Source of the DNA: Psoroptes ovis
Taxonomy: Eukaryota > Arthropoda > Arachnida > Sarcoptiformes > Psoroptidae
Direction of reading: 5' to 3'
Assembly: GCA_002943765.1 (NCBI GenBank)
Contig: PQWQ01000012.1
Coordinates: 1,240,001-1,304,000 of the forward strand
Length of the DNA: 64,000 nt
A program made the position numbers and the translations under genes. Below the pieces are notes generated by a model that saw only the letters and a list, made by a program, of their open reading frames with translations, did no database searches and was not told where the DNA came from. Below, one piece after another: positions 1 to 12,400 of the stretch. The first letter of the stretch is position 1. Every line of letters begins with the position of its first letter.

Positions 1-1
1 T

Positions 2-430
2 AAAAACAATGACCATGATCAAACTAAAAATAAATCACCTCAAAAGAATCAATATCTAATCATACCAACATGTGATTCATTATATCCGAAAATATTTAAA
101 CATAAATTTCAATTTTATTGGAAAATAATAGATTGTAATTCTTCCAAAAACAAGGATAATAACACCGATGATAATCATTATTTATCACAAAATGAATTTC
201 ATTCATTAGTATGGAATCATTTTCAACCAACAAATCTATTATCAATTGAATTATTAAACACCATTAAATTATTCGAAAATTTTCTCCTATATTCATATCA
301 ATTTCAAATACAATCAATTGATTTATCATTAAATCAACAAAAAATTAATCAATTATTAATTACATTAGCAATTTGTTTATTGAAAAAATATCCATTAAAT
401 ATACGAATACATAATCAATTGTTATCTTAG
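2..430 (+). CDS. 3' end of an unrecognised gene (partial)
   Basis: The window opens inside a reading frame that stays open for 142 codons and stops with TAG. There is no intron signal and no start in this piece, so the gene begins to the left of the window. The residues are not low-complexity throughout: aromatic and hydrophobic stretches (FQFYWKIID, EFHSLVWNHF, LFENFLLYSYQF) and a C-terminal helical part ending IRIHNQLLS look like a folded domain interrupted by one Asn/Asp-rich insertion. I do not recognise the family. It runs tail-to-tail with UFM1 about 245 bp away. Certainty is moderate that it is coding, because an AT-rich frame this long without a stop and with spaced hydrophobic residues is unlikely by chance. 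Confidence 0.55.
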   Translation, partial: KNNDHDQTKNKSPQKNQYLIIPTCDSLYPKIFKHKFQFYWKIIDCNSSKNKDNNTDDNHYLSQNEFHSLVWNHFQPTNLLSIELLNTIKLFENFLLYSYQFQIQSIDLSLNQQKINQLLITLAICLLKKYPLNIRIHNQLLS

Positions 431-675
431 GAATTTAATAATAATTATTTGTTTTAAAATTATAAATTTTATAATTTATTTAAATAAAAAATTAAATGAT
501 TTTTTTCTCTGTTGTTGATTTTTTATCGTTTATTTACAAACATTCATACCGGAATTTGATTTGATTCATATATAAATTTGAATTGTTTTCTCATTTTTTT
601 TTCGATTGAATTGCATTGGAAACAATAATTGGTGATAATAATTAAATTAATTAATTGAAATTTTTAACAACAAAA

Positions 676-1187
676 TTATGAATCGGAGCCAACACGATCA
701 CGTGGGATCAGCCGTAATTCTGATCCATGTTTCAAAAATATATCACCAGCTGTTTGTGATGGATTTATACCGATACCATCATCAGTGATGATCGCTGATG
801 TTGCAGCATTCTGTTTAAACTATATTCGTTGAAGCAAACAAATTATTCAGGAAAAATGAACCATTATAATCATAAAACAATCAATAATCATTACCTCTTC
901 GGCTGCATATTTCAATACAGCTGTAAATGGTGCATTTGTTGGAACGCTTAGCCTGATTGGAGAATAAAAATACAAATAATAAAGATCAAATCACATTTAC
1001 AATTACATCAGACAAAATATTTACACTTTAAACGGTAATTTTGGATCCGAAGTTAATGTAATTTTGAATGTTACTTTACCACTTGAAGCTGTTGTTGTAG
1101 ATGATGATGATGAATCAGTTTCAGACCTATTCGAGAACAAATGATTGTTTTGAATTTGAAAACATGGAAAATGTGGAAAACTTACAT
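676..1187 (-). CDS. UFM1: Ubiquitin-fold modifier 1 (UFM1)
   Basis: UFM1 is the small modifier conjugated by UBA5-UFC1-UFL1, mainly to ribosomal protein uL24 (RPL26) at the ER, in ER-phagy and ribosome quality control. Coding exons on the minus strand: 1187..1186, 1126..1025, 952..895, 819..676. The spliced frame reads KVTFKITLTSDPKLPF, then the VLSVP and FTAVLKYAAEEF segments, then ATSAIITDDGIGINP and ends LIPRDRVG-SDS, matching the family from end to end (about 103 aa). The C-terminal Gly is followed by three residues that UFSP proteases would remove. Unusual points: the start codon is built by splicing (AT from the first exon, G from the second), and the N-terminus carries a Ser/Thr-rich extension of about 15 residues before KVTFK. 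It lies head-to-head with DDX18. Confidence 0.9.
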
Positions 1188-1509
1188 TTTTACAATCAAA
1201 TAACACTCTAATAATTGATAGAATAATTAAACAGATGAAAATTTATGAAACAATTGGTGAAAAATTAAATTTTGTTTTGGAACCTCGTTAAAAGCAAGAA
1301 AATGCCAAGTGGCAATATGCGCGTATTGACGTAATGCATTTATTGCGAGTCGTCGTTTATGAACATATACACAAAGCACACATGTTTGTTGATGTTTTTT
1401 TTTCAGAGTTTTTATCCACGTTTTTCCATTGACCATCAACTTTGATTTGATTTTTTCCATCTAATTCGTTTTTCCGATATCTTCTGTGCATAAATCTATT
1501 CCCGATAAA
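1188..1509. promoter_or_regulatory. Shared divergent promoter region, UFM1 / DDX18
   Basis: About 320 bp separate the two start codons on opposite strands. The segment is less AT-rich in the middle (around 1305-1375, with TGCGCG and GAGTCGTCG) than the flanks and has no convincing TATA box for either gene, which suits a TATA-less bidirectional housekeeping promoter. The 5' UTRs of both genes must lie here. The promoter role is inferred from the head-to-head layout only. Confidence 0.5.
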
Positions 1510-3491
1510 ATGACCAAACATCTTGATGATATAGTACGAAGACAATTGAAAAAACAACGTCGATTAAAGGAGAAGAATAAAAGAAAGCTTAATGACACGA
1601 ATGATAATGAAAATGGTGATGATAATGCAGTTGAAACATCATTAACCACTGATAATAATCATGTTGTTGATGATCGAGAAAATTGTAATGAATCTAATAA
1701 GAAAATAAAAACCGATAATAATAATAATAACGACAGCAACGGTGATAAAAATGATGATGAATGTCCAGAATTGATTGATACATCCAAGACAACAATAATG
1801 AAATCATTGCTGTCGAATGAAAAATTTTCAAATTTATCAGATAAAATATCCAAAAAAACATTGGATGCAATCAATGAATTAGGTTTTAATTATATGACTG
1901 AAATACAATCGAAAACAATACCACATTTATTGGAAGGTAAAGATCTGGTTGGATCAGCTAAAACTGGTTCAGGTAAAACGCTAGCATTTCTGATACCAGC
2001 CATTGAATTGATGTATAAATTGAAATTTATGCCAAGAAATGGTGTCGGTTGTATAATCATATCACCAACACGTGAATTAGCTATGCAAACTTTCAGTGTA
2101 CTGGAATCATTGATGAAATATCATAATCAAACATATGGTTTAATAATGGGTGGTGTCAATCGGCAAGCTGAATCATCACGTTTAATTAAAGGTATTAACA
2201 TATTGGTAGCAACACCTGGTCGATTATTAGATCATTTACAAAATACTAAAAATTTTTTATATAAGAATTTACAATGTTTAATCATTGATGAAGCTGATCG
2301 TTTATTAGACATTGGTTTTGAAGATGAAATCAATGCCATTGTTAAGCTATTACCAAAACATCGACAAACAATGTTATTCAGTGCAACATTATCGAAAAAA
2401 ACTGATGACTTGATTACGTTAGCATTGAAAAATGAACCAATATATATCGGTATTGATCCATCATCGAATGATCAATCTTCAACATCAACATCGGCCACTG
2501 TCGATACATTGAAACAAGGTTTCATTATGATCAACAATGATAAACGTTTACCATTATTATTTACATTTTTGAAAAAGAATCGTAACAAAAAATGTATGGT
2601 CTTTTTCAGTTCTTGTATGTCTGTTAAATTTCATCATGAATTATTCAATTATATCGATATTCCCGTTATGTCGATTCATGTAAGTCATTCGATTTGATTA
2701 TATCTGTGAAAATCAAATAATCAATCAATTTTCTTTAGGGGAAACAAAAACAAAACAAACGTACGACAACATTTTTTCAATTTTGTAATGTTGAAACTGG
2801 GACATTATTCTGTACGGATGTGGCTGCACGTGGTTTAGATATACCAAAAGTTGATTGGATTGTACAATACGATCCACCAGATGATCCAAAAGAATACATA
2901 CATCGTGTTGGTCGTACAGCTCGTGGTCTAGAAGCGACCGGTAATGCTTTATTATTTTTAAATCCAGAAGAACATGGTTTCTTACAATATTTGCGTGATG
3001 CAAAAATACCATTGATGGAATATGAATTTGCATGGAATAAAATACTAAACATACAGCCACAAATTGAAAAATTAATATCAAGAAATTATTTTCTAAACAT
3101 GTCAGCGAAAGAAGCATATAAATCCTATGTACGTGCATATGATTCACATTCATTGAAGCATATTTTCGATATAAATAAATTGGATTTAGTTGCTGTTGCT
3201 AAATCATTTGGCTTCGAACATCCACCGTTCGTTGATCTTCGTAAGTTTTTTCTTGTATATCCTAATTCAAAATATGTCTTAATCATTCAATATTTTTTTC
3301 TTGATTTCTCATATTCTCAATCAGCTGTTTCGAATCATCGTTCAGGCAAATTGGAGCGTAAACAACGGCGACGACCAACCAATGGTAATAATTATATTAA
3401 TCAACCATTTTCAGTTAATCGTAAAAAAATGGAAAAATCAATCATTTATAAAGCGGTACCATTACGTAAAGATAATCGACAATTTGTTTGA
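1510..3491 (+). CDS. DDX18: DEAD-box RNA helicase DDX18 / Has1
   Basis: Nucleolar ATP-dependent RNA helicase of 60S (and in yeast also 40S) ribosome assembly. Exons 1510..2679, 2739..3240 and 3325..3491 give about 612 aa, close to the family length. After an Asn/Asp/Lys-rich N-tail come the Q-motif region, Walker A AKTGSGKT (about residue 150), PTREL, TPGRLLDHL, DEAD (about 260), SAT (about 291), then TDVAARGLDIP and HRVGRTARG in the second RecA lobe. The stretch after the first intron (GKQKQNKRTTTFFQFCN) and the C-terminal AYDSHSLK and PPFVDL segments are the DDX18/Has1 signature that separates it from other DEAD-box proteins. The first ATG is chosen; the in-frame codons before it have no ATG. 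The second intron is 84 bp with no stop, so its retention would leave the frame open. Confidence 0.95.
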
Positions 3492-3664
3492 CGTATTTTT
3501 TTTTTAGTTTTCTCTATTGACCATTTAAAAATTCAATATTCACAATTATTCATGTTGTAATTTTAAAATGTCATGTGTAATTTTTATATTTAATAGAATT
3601 ATATTTTTATTTTATTCAATTTTAATTTATTTTCTTTAGTTACAGTCAAAAAAGTCATCCATTT

Positions 3665-5005
3665 CTATTGCTTTTTACGTAATTTACGTTGACGATGACG
3701 ATCAAGATTATCCAACAAATCACGTATCATTTCTGGATCAGTCGGTTCTAATGATCTTGTTAAATTTCGTTCTGTTTCCATTGTGGTTGTATGTGTTTTT
3801 GTATCATCAAAATCATTATCAATATCAAATTCATCTTGATTATTATTAATGTTATCAGTATTTGTATTGACCAGATTTTTTTCAACACGAAAATTTCGTT
3901 CCTTCAATTTTTGTCGTAAATCTTCGGAATTTTTAGCCAATAATTTTATTACTTTTATTATTTGCCGTTCACGACGTTGTTGTTTTGCTTTAATATCATC
4001 CATTGTAATTGTTTTAGTTCGACTTTGATGGCGATCATTATCAATTGTTTTTCGTGGTGATGATGAATCAATTTCCATTCCTTTTTTTCCACTAAAATAA
4101 TCAGATAATGTTGTCGCTGTTTTCGTTTGTTTTGACAATAACTGTAATTGCTTTGGTGATCGTTCAGATAATTCATATTTTTGTTTGTTCTTATCGATTG
4201 AAATCGTATGTTTTAATGATTTCGGTGATGTTCGGGGTGATTTTCGCATTTTTGATTTCGGTGTTATTGTTTTTGATCGTATTTTATTCGGTGATTTTAT
4301 CGGTGACTTTTTTGGTGAATTGACTGGTGATTTAATGGGTGTTTTGGGTGGTGATGATGCTATTTTTTGATTCTTTTTCATAGTTGATATCGATTTTTCT
4401 GATCGTTCACGTATTGTTTCACTTAAACTATTCAAATCATCAACATTATTCATATTTTGTTTAATTCTATTTTTAATTTTCATATTCTTATCATCATCAT
4501 CAATCGTAATTGTCAGCGTTGCTGCTGTTGATGATAGTCGAGGTTTTTTCATATTTTTTCCATCTTTAGTTTTGGTCGTTGTTGCGGTTGCTGTAGTAGT
4601 TGGTTCTGTACCAAATGTAAATGTTGATTTTTCATTATTTATATCAGCTTTTTTATTCAATTTTCTACTAAAAAATAGCGATGATAATAATAATTGTAAT
4701 CTATTTTCATCATTTTGTCGTGTTTGTTTATTATTTGTTTGTTTTTTATTCAATTTTTTCTTATTTTTCTTGAAATAAAAATGCCATAATAATATTATAA
4801 TGAGGATTAATATCTGTAAAATAATAGCAATCGATAATATTATAATGATAATGTTTTCATTTTCATCAAGTATTTCATCTAAATTACGATCACGATTATT
4901 ATTGCTATGATTATTTTTAGTAAAATCTTCAGTAAAAGCCAATGTGGTTGTTGTTATATTTTCATCATTTTTTGATGATGAAATTTGATCAGAATCATCG
5001 AACAT
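3665..5005 (-). CDS. Single-pass membrane protein with SP/K repeats, unknown function
   Basis: About 446 aa from the first ATG in the frame. The frame stays open upstream to about 5105 without an ATG, so a further 5' exon is possible. Residues about 52-78 form one very hydrophobic segment (Ile/Leu runs ending LLWHFYF) followed at once by KKNKKK, which predicts a C-terminal cytosolic tail. There is no cleavable signal peptide, so a signal-anchor type III topology is likely. Residues about 218-263 carry repeated Ser-Pro/Thr-Pro with Lys (KSP, SPKK, SPIK), like proline-directed kinase sites or DNA/microtubule-binding tails. The rest is Lys/Asn/Thr-rich, with a basic coiled-coil-like stretch near the end (KAKQQRRERQIIKVIKLL). 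I do not recognise a family. It is convergent with DDX18. Confidence 0.7.
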   Translation of the reverse strand: MFDDSDQISSSKNDENITTTTLAFTEDFTKNNHSNNNRDRNLDEILDENENIIIIILSIAIILQILILIIILLWHFYFKKNKKKLNKKQTNNKQTRQNDENRLQLLLSSLFFSRKLNKKADINNEKSTFTFGTEPTTTATATTTKTKDGKNMKKPRLSSTAATLTITIDDDDKNMKIKNRIKQNMNNVDDLNSLSETIRERSEKSISTMKKNQKIASSPPKTPIKSPVNSPKKSPIKSPNKIRSKTITPKSKMRKSPRTSPKSLKHTISIDKNKQKYELSERSPKQLQLLSKQTKTATTLSDYFSGKKGMEIDSSSPRKTIDNDRHQSRTKTITMDDIKAKQQRRERQIIKVIKLLAKNSEDLRQKLKERNFRVEKNLVNTNTDNINNNQDEFDIDNDFDDTKTHTTTMETERNLTRSLEPTDPEMIRDLLDNLDRHRQRKLRKKQ

Positions 5006-6404
5006 ATTATGATTCTTTGTTGGATATTTTTTTTTTCTTAGAACAAACTCTTGATTTATATTTGAATTCAAATCAAATCCAAGGATGGAAAATTTTTCAA
5101 AAATTCAAAATTAATTTTTTAAATTCTCAAAACAGCGCCATCTATGATTCTTTCTCGTAAAACCCTGTTGACAATTTTTCATACTACTACCTTTTTTTCT
5201 GGCGGAATCGAAAAAAACAGCATACAATTAGCAGGACCACTAATGCCACTTCCCCAGTGTAAATAGCTGTCATCACAAATATTTGTGAAAGAATAAATTA
5301 TTTGTTTACCATATATTCAAAATGAGAAAAATATGAACGAAGAGAAAGAAAGAATATAGATGGTAGTGGTATAGAATATAGAGAATTGAGATTGAATGAG
5401 AAAAGTAAACATATAAACATTCAAATTCATGTAAACATGAATACTAATTAGTGGTAGAAGCATGTATAACTGTTGGGAATGTGAATACACAAAATTTATT
5501 TTTCGAATGCATTGATTTGTGTTGATATATCAATGTTTGTGCATACCTTTTCGATTTTAGATTCAAACATCATTCCTTCAATGTTTTGATTTTATCATCA
5601 AAAGAAAGAAGAAGAACAAGAAGAATAATAATATTTGTATGTGGCTCAAATCAATCAATATAACAAATTGATACCTTGTTTCATTCAGGAATTTTTTTTT
5701 TTTTTTTTTTTGAAATGAAAATTAATTAATTAATTGAATAAATTGCTCATTATGATGTTTTGATTGTTGTGAAAGTGTTTGTTTTGGTTCAACGAAATGA
5801 ATTAAAAGCTCTCAACCCTCTGTGTGTGTGTTTTACACGATTTGACACATTTTTTCCATGATATTAATGATTCCTTGAATGAAAAATCATTGAATCTTAA
5901 TTATTTTTTCGCAATTATTTATTTATAAATTTATTGATTTTATTGTTTTTAATTTTAACATGGTTTTATTTTGTCGTAAGTTATTCTTATTGTCCTGTTC
6001 TTATTTCAAATTTCAATAAACTTTCTTATTTTTTTTTTCTTTTGTTTCATTGATTAGTGAATGAAGATGTAAAGGTAAATCGATATCTTAATGGCTATTT
6101 TTGATACTTAATAAAATTATAATGATAATTAATATTTTGCCAACATCATTTATCGTCGATTGTCGTTATGGAATCATATTGTCATTTTTTGATTATCAAG
6201 GTGATTTTCAAGTGAAACTATTAAGCAATCTCTATTAATATTGATTTCATCTTTTTTATGTAGATTGCAAAAAAAACAATGCATCATAATTATATTCAAT
6301 TTGATGAATAATCAAATTACCACGACTACACATTGATCAATATATTGTTTTTATTTTTGTCGATTTTAATCCATTGTTTTTATTTGAAAAAAAATTGATC
6401 AAAA
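5006..6404. other. Intergenic / 5' flank of the HECW gene
   Basis: About 1.4 kb without a supportable gene. It contains a pure T run of about 20 (about 5692-5712), (ATTA)n-like simple sequence near 5720 and a TG run at 5821-5829. Untranslated 5' exons of the downstream ligase or of the upstream minus-strand gene may lie here, but I cannot place them. Confidence 0.5.
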
Positions 6405-9400
6405 ATGCATAATATATTCAAAAAGAAAAAATCATCAAATCAATCACATCAGTCATCATCGCCAACAGCAACTACATTCGATCAATATTCACATTATCGA
6501 CAACATCGTGATTCATTCAATGAATCGAATTCAATGTCTGCTATGCCAGCCACAACAGTCATCAGCGGATCATCGTCATCATCTTTTCGGCCTAACATTC
6601 GATCAACATCTTCAGCACGTACAAATAATTTGAAAAATCATTCTATCAATCATCATCACATCAATAAGTCAACGACAAATTCAACAACAACGATGACGAA
6701 TTCAAATCCAATCAATATATTTGCAACTGGTTCTTCATCATCCGCCATAAATAATCATAGACAAAGTGATACAATTGGTGATATTGATAATTTTGGTCAA
6801 AATAGACAGTACACATCACCTGTATTTGAACCATCATTGAATGATATTCAAATCAAACAAAAAAATCAAAAAACATATCAAAGTAAGGGTCATTGATGTG
6901 ACTTATTATCGATTTTTTTAAATCATTGGTTTGTTTTATATTCCAACAGATAAATCATCATCAAATTCTAATTTCAAATCCTATATTCATTATGATGACA
7001 ACAACCAAAATCAATTTTCCCAACCTCAGCCGCAATTATCATCATCATTAAAAAATCATTATAATCATCATGGACAAATGATATTGACAAATTCCAATTT
7101 CATCCCAACAACTACGACAACAACTTTAACAAGTACATCAACAAATTCTAGATCAATGAATTTCTTACAAATGAATCAATTGATGCCAGTGAGACCAGCT
7201 CCACCGCCACCATTGCCACCAAAGCAATCTCATTCTTCATCATTGATCATCGGTGATAATCAACGCGTTCATCCACATGGATTACAAAATCCATCAATAA
7301 TGATGATGATGATGGCAAATAATATACAAGATCAATCTTCAAATGGACATGTTACCAATAACATATTTGAATATTTAGTTCCGAATAAACATCAACATAG
7401 GCCATTAGAAAGAACAAATGCAAGCAATGGATCATCACAAGCATCAACTGCGATTGAGAATGGAAATAGTACTTCTTTGTTGAATTCATCAACAGCATCG
7501 AATAATGAAATCATATCAGCTTCATCTACATCAACATCATCATCTTCATCACCGCCAACACCACCGATACGTACATGGACACAAACACAGTTGCAACAAC
7601 AATCGATGACTCATAATGATTCTGATAATTGTACAGCGATTGATGTTGCAATAAATAAAGATAACACAAAAAGTGATCATATAAACAATATTTATTCAAA
7701 TGAAAATCACATCACATCATTAAATAATTATGTTGATAATGATGATAATCAAGTTACATCTTCAAATAGTCAAACTGAAGTATATGAACATGCACCAAAA
7801 TCGATAAACAATGAAAATAATTCAGCTACCACTACTGCTAACACGACGATATATTCATCCATAACTAGTGGTATTGATGTATCTTCTAATGACAGATTTT
7901 CTGACTCGATCGGATTGTCGCCTTCAATCCTGTCATCAACTAGTCCGAAATATGGTGATAATGACATAAATATTTGTGGAAATGATAATCAATCATCATC
8001 GATTCTTTCAATGAGTGATAGCAATGCGATAACACAACGACAACAAAAAATGAATCGTTCATCAATAAATCATCGAAAACATTCAGCAAATCAACAAAGG
8101 CAACCAGATAGACGTCATGCACGACAAATAACTGATGAAGAAATACGAAATGCAAATAATTTACTCCGACAATCATCATCATTATCGGCCAATAATAATG
8201 AAAATGGTGACAAAGGAAAAGGTGGTGACATTAATATAAATAATAGCGATAACAACAATAATAACATTTCACTTATTGAAAATGAAAATATGACTATAAG
8301 TGCCAATGTACGAAATGAATGTGATAATAATAGTAATGATAATCATATCGAATCATCCTCATCATTATCAGCATCATCATCATCGACTAGTATAAGCAGT
8401 AATACTGCATTAACTAATTTAATAACACAATTTGAATCTGTATTAAATAAAGCATCAACGAGAGCTAAAACACCACCAATTGAAACTGTGATTGATGAAA
8501 CGACCATGCCAAAACTAATTCAATCAACAAATCCGCAACAACCGACTACATCATCATCGAATTGTGACAGGCAATTAGAATCCTATGTAAATGAAATTTT
8601 TCCTAATGAAGAACAAGAATTAGAGCAATTAGAACATAGAAGATCACCAAATTCAGCAACAAGTTTAAATAATCATCAAACAAATAATTCGTCAAATGCA
8701 AATTATTATCACCATAATTTAGATGATATTGCCGAAGCTTGTGATGATGCTGATGTTGAAGATGATGATGATGAAGAAGATGCATCAGTGATGATACAAA
8801 ATTGTGGTGAAGATTATTCAGACGATATAGCCAGTCGAAATTATTTGACTGCAGTTAGAGAAAATCTTAATAATCAACAACAACAAAATGATAGATCTAG
8901 TTCAAATATATCTCGTTCAAATGACGAAGACAATGATGATGATGGCGATAGTGATAGCAACGTGGACGATGATGGTGATGATGACGATCAAGATGATGAT
9001 CATGATGCAGATTTAGAAAATGAATCGGATGAAGATAATGACAATGATAATAGTGGCAATAATATAATTGATGAAAATGATGATCAATCAAATATTGATT
9101 CAATTGAACAGCCTCAATCATCATCGTCATCATCAGCCATGATGAGTGGTCAACATCGTCGCTTAGAACGGGTTGGAATCACCTCATCAAATAATCAATC
9201 AACAATCGATCAATCTGATGAAATACAATCATCTTCACTGACAGTAGCAGCAACTATGATAGAGCAGAATTCTACAATCGAAAATCAATCAACCGGTTCA
9301 ATGAATAATGAACTAACAAATTCAGCGCAACAATCATTGATAGGTGGTGGTGATGATAACGACAATAATAATAATAGCAATGCTAGTAGTAATGAACATG

Positions 9401-12400
9401 TGCAACCACATCAATTGACAAAACAACAACAGAGAAGAAATAATAATAATTCAATGCATCATCGACGATCGCAAACTGTTGTCCTTGATGGTAAGGCTAA
9501 TTGTTTTTTTTTTTTTTTACTGATCTGATCATTTCAAACTGATTTTTTTGCCATGTAAAACTGATTGATTTTTAGGTCTATCAAAACATTCACTAAGACC
9601 TCGATCCATAAATATGGGTGCTAGTGGTGGAGGTGGTAATGGAAATAATAATAATTCATCAAATGTACGATCAGCAACAATAACGAGGTTGCCTTCATTG
9701 CCAGAACGTACATTCCGTTATAGTCGCGTGGAAACAGATGAGCCATTGCCACCTAATTGGGAAGCACGTCGTGATGCACATGGTCGTATATTTTATATCG
9801 ATCACGAAAAACGAACAACAACATGGAATAGGCCAGTATATCGTCCAGCCACCACTGCAACCAGTAATCAACAAAGAAATTTATTTAATCAACTCATGTC
9901 GCAACCATCCACATCCACGCAAGAAACACAATCATCATCAGCAAGTAATGTTGTTACCGAATTAGAGAAGCCATTATCATTGGCTACAATAATACCTGCC
10001 GTTTCAACATCAAATATAATAACTGCCAATAATCAACCGACATATGGTACATCTCCGATTATTCTTGAAACACAATCAAATCATCCATTTTCTTCCAATG
10101 ATCCTTCGACATCAATGCCGGCTATGTCAATGCAATATATGCAAAATGCTGATCAAATTCACATTCAACAATGGGAAAGACGTTATCAATCAATTCGTCG
10201 TTCAACTGGCGGTAACGGTGGCGCTGGTTCTAGTCGTCTTCGAGGTGATATCGCAACCTCTAGCGGAGGAATGCAAACTCCAAGAAATTTCCTAAAGCAA
10301 CCTATGCCACAGCAAAGACCTCTAACTAATGCTGCAGGATTCCCAAACACAGCACTCACTGCTAATTCAAATTGTGGACCCTCTTCTTTGAACCTTCAAT
10401 GTGGTAATGAAATGATATATGACATATCTAATATATTTTCAATAACTAATCCAACATTCACTTATCAATTATCAGACAACGATATCATTGATTCATCATC
10501 TCAATCATCTTCCATAGCGGCCAATTGTAGTCAGGGTTCTGGTGTATTAGCTTTGACTCAATCTTATTTTACTGGTGGACAGGTTCCATCTACTTCAAAC
10601 GCCATTCAAACAGATTCATCTAATTCAACATTACAACAACTTCAAGAACAGCAAAATTCATCTTCTTCGCCTTCAACACAACAGTCACAAACTCCTAATC
10701 GTATTCTAGATGCACCAGCTTTGCGGTTTCTATTACGATCAGATTTTTTCAATGTTCTACATTTAAATGATGATGCATTAGGACAATATAATGGTTCAGC
10801 AACATTGAAACATATGGTCACAAAAATTCGTCGTGAAGGACAAAAATCTCCGCCATCAACTGAATCTTTTCAACGATATCAACATAATCGTGATCTAGTA
10901 TCTTTGATTAATAAATTTGCCAACACAGATCAACCCCTTCCAAGAGGTTTGATATTTATTACTTCATTAATCAAATCGATTCATTGATCCATTTTTTTCA
11001 AACCATTAGGCTGGGAAACAAAACGTGATCGCTCAAATAAAATGTTTTTCATTGATCATAGTACTCGTTCAACCACATATATTGATCCAAGATTACCATT
11101 GGATTTACCTGAAATTAATCCACATTCAGCAGCCATAGCACCAATTCGACGACGAAATGGTAATCAAGGACCAACGTCGCATACATCTGGCATGCATCCA
11201 CAAGCTGTTGCTGTGTCTCCGATTCCGCCGCCCAGACCACCTTTATCCACTAATAATACTAATTCATCATCAATAATGACCAATTTAGCGAATCCAAGCA
11301 TTCCATCATCTTCTATGTTTATACCTGGCTTGAATATTCCGGTACAATTGTCTGAGCAATCATTAGCATCTTATGAAGCATCGATACCGACTTCATATAA
11401 TGAAAAAGTGGTAGCATTTTTACAACAGCCAAACATATGGGACATACTATCAGAACGTAAATCCAGTATAAAGAATAATAGTTCATTAAAAGAACGTATA
11501 CAAACGATACGTACAGATGGTGTGGATGCGTTACGTCGTTTTACAAACGATACTGATTTAATAATGTTATTATCATTGTTCGATAATGAGATCATGTCTT
11601 ATGTTCCACCAGTTTCGAATAATAATCGTACAACCGCAACAACTTCAGGCAATCAGTCTAGTGGCTCATCATTGTCAAGTGGTTTTTCATTGATCACAGC
11701 ATCAGCAACACGAATAGTTGGTGCTAATCATGGCCCATTTAAACGTGATTTTGAAGCAAAATTAAGACAATTTTATCGAAAATTAGAAAAAAATGGATAT
11801 GGTCAAGGACCATCTAAATTGAAATTAGTTTTACGTCGTGGACATTTGTTAGAAGATTCTTTCAGTAAAATAATGTCAATCTCAACAAAGAAAGAGCTAC
11901 AAAAATCACGTTTATATGTTTGCTTTTCAGGCGAAGAAGGTCTTGATTATTCGGGAATAAGTAGAGAAATGTAAGCATATTATATTTGATCAAAATTTAC
12001 AATTAATTTTTTGGCATTATTCTATTCGTTAGGTTTTATTTATTATCGAATCAATTGTTCAATCCATATTATAGTTTATTTGAATATTCAGCAAATGATC
12101 AATATACTGTGCAAATATCACCATTATCACAATTCATTGATGATTATCAAGAATGGTTCCGTTTTGCTGGCCGTGTACTAGGTTTAGCATTAATACATCA
12201 ATGTTTATGCGATGTATTTTTTACACGTCCATTTTATAAATCATTGCTCAAATCTGATTGTGATTTATCTGATCTCGAATATTTGGATTCTGGTTTTCAT
12301 CAATCATTAACATGGTTAAAAGAAACAGATATCACTGAAATGCAAGATACGTTAGATTTAACGTTTGCTGTTACTGAAGATGTGGCTGGCAAAATTGTTG

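Noticed and set aside
1486..1509. Upstream extensions of the reading frames of DDX18, the SP/K membrane protein, the low-complexity protein, TMEM222 and GRWD1 starting at GTG or TTG
   Set aside because: Nuclear eukaryotic translation starts almost always at ATG; the next ATG fits the family ends or leaves plausible N-termini.
5692..5712. Long T runs (also 18879, 51139, 59406) as retrotransposed poly-A tails
   Set aside because: No processed-gene sequence or target-site duplication is visible beside them; such runs are common in this AT-rich DNA.
6950..9490. Acidic low-complexity exon of the HECW gene as a separate gene
   Set aside because: Donor and acceptor phases join it smoothly to the WW/HECT exons and no independent start or stop is needed.
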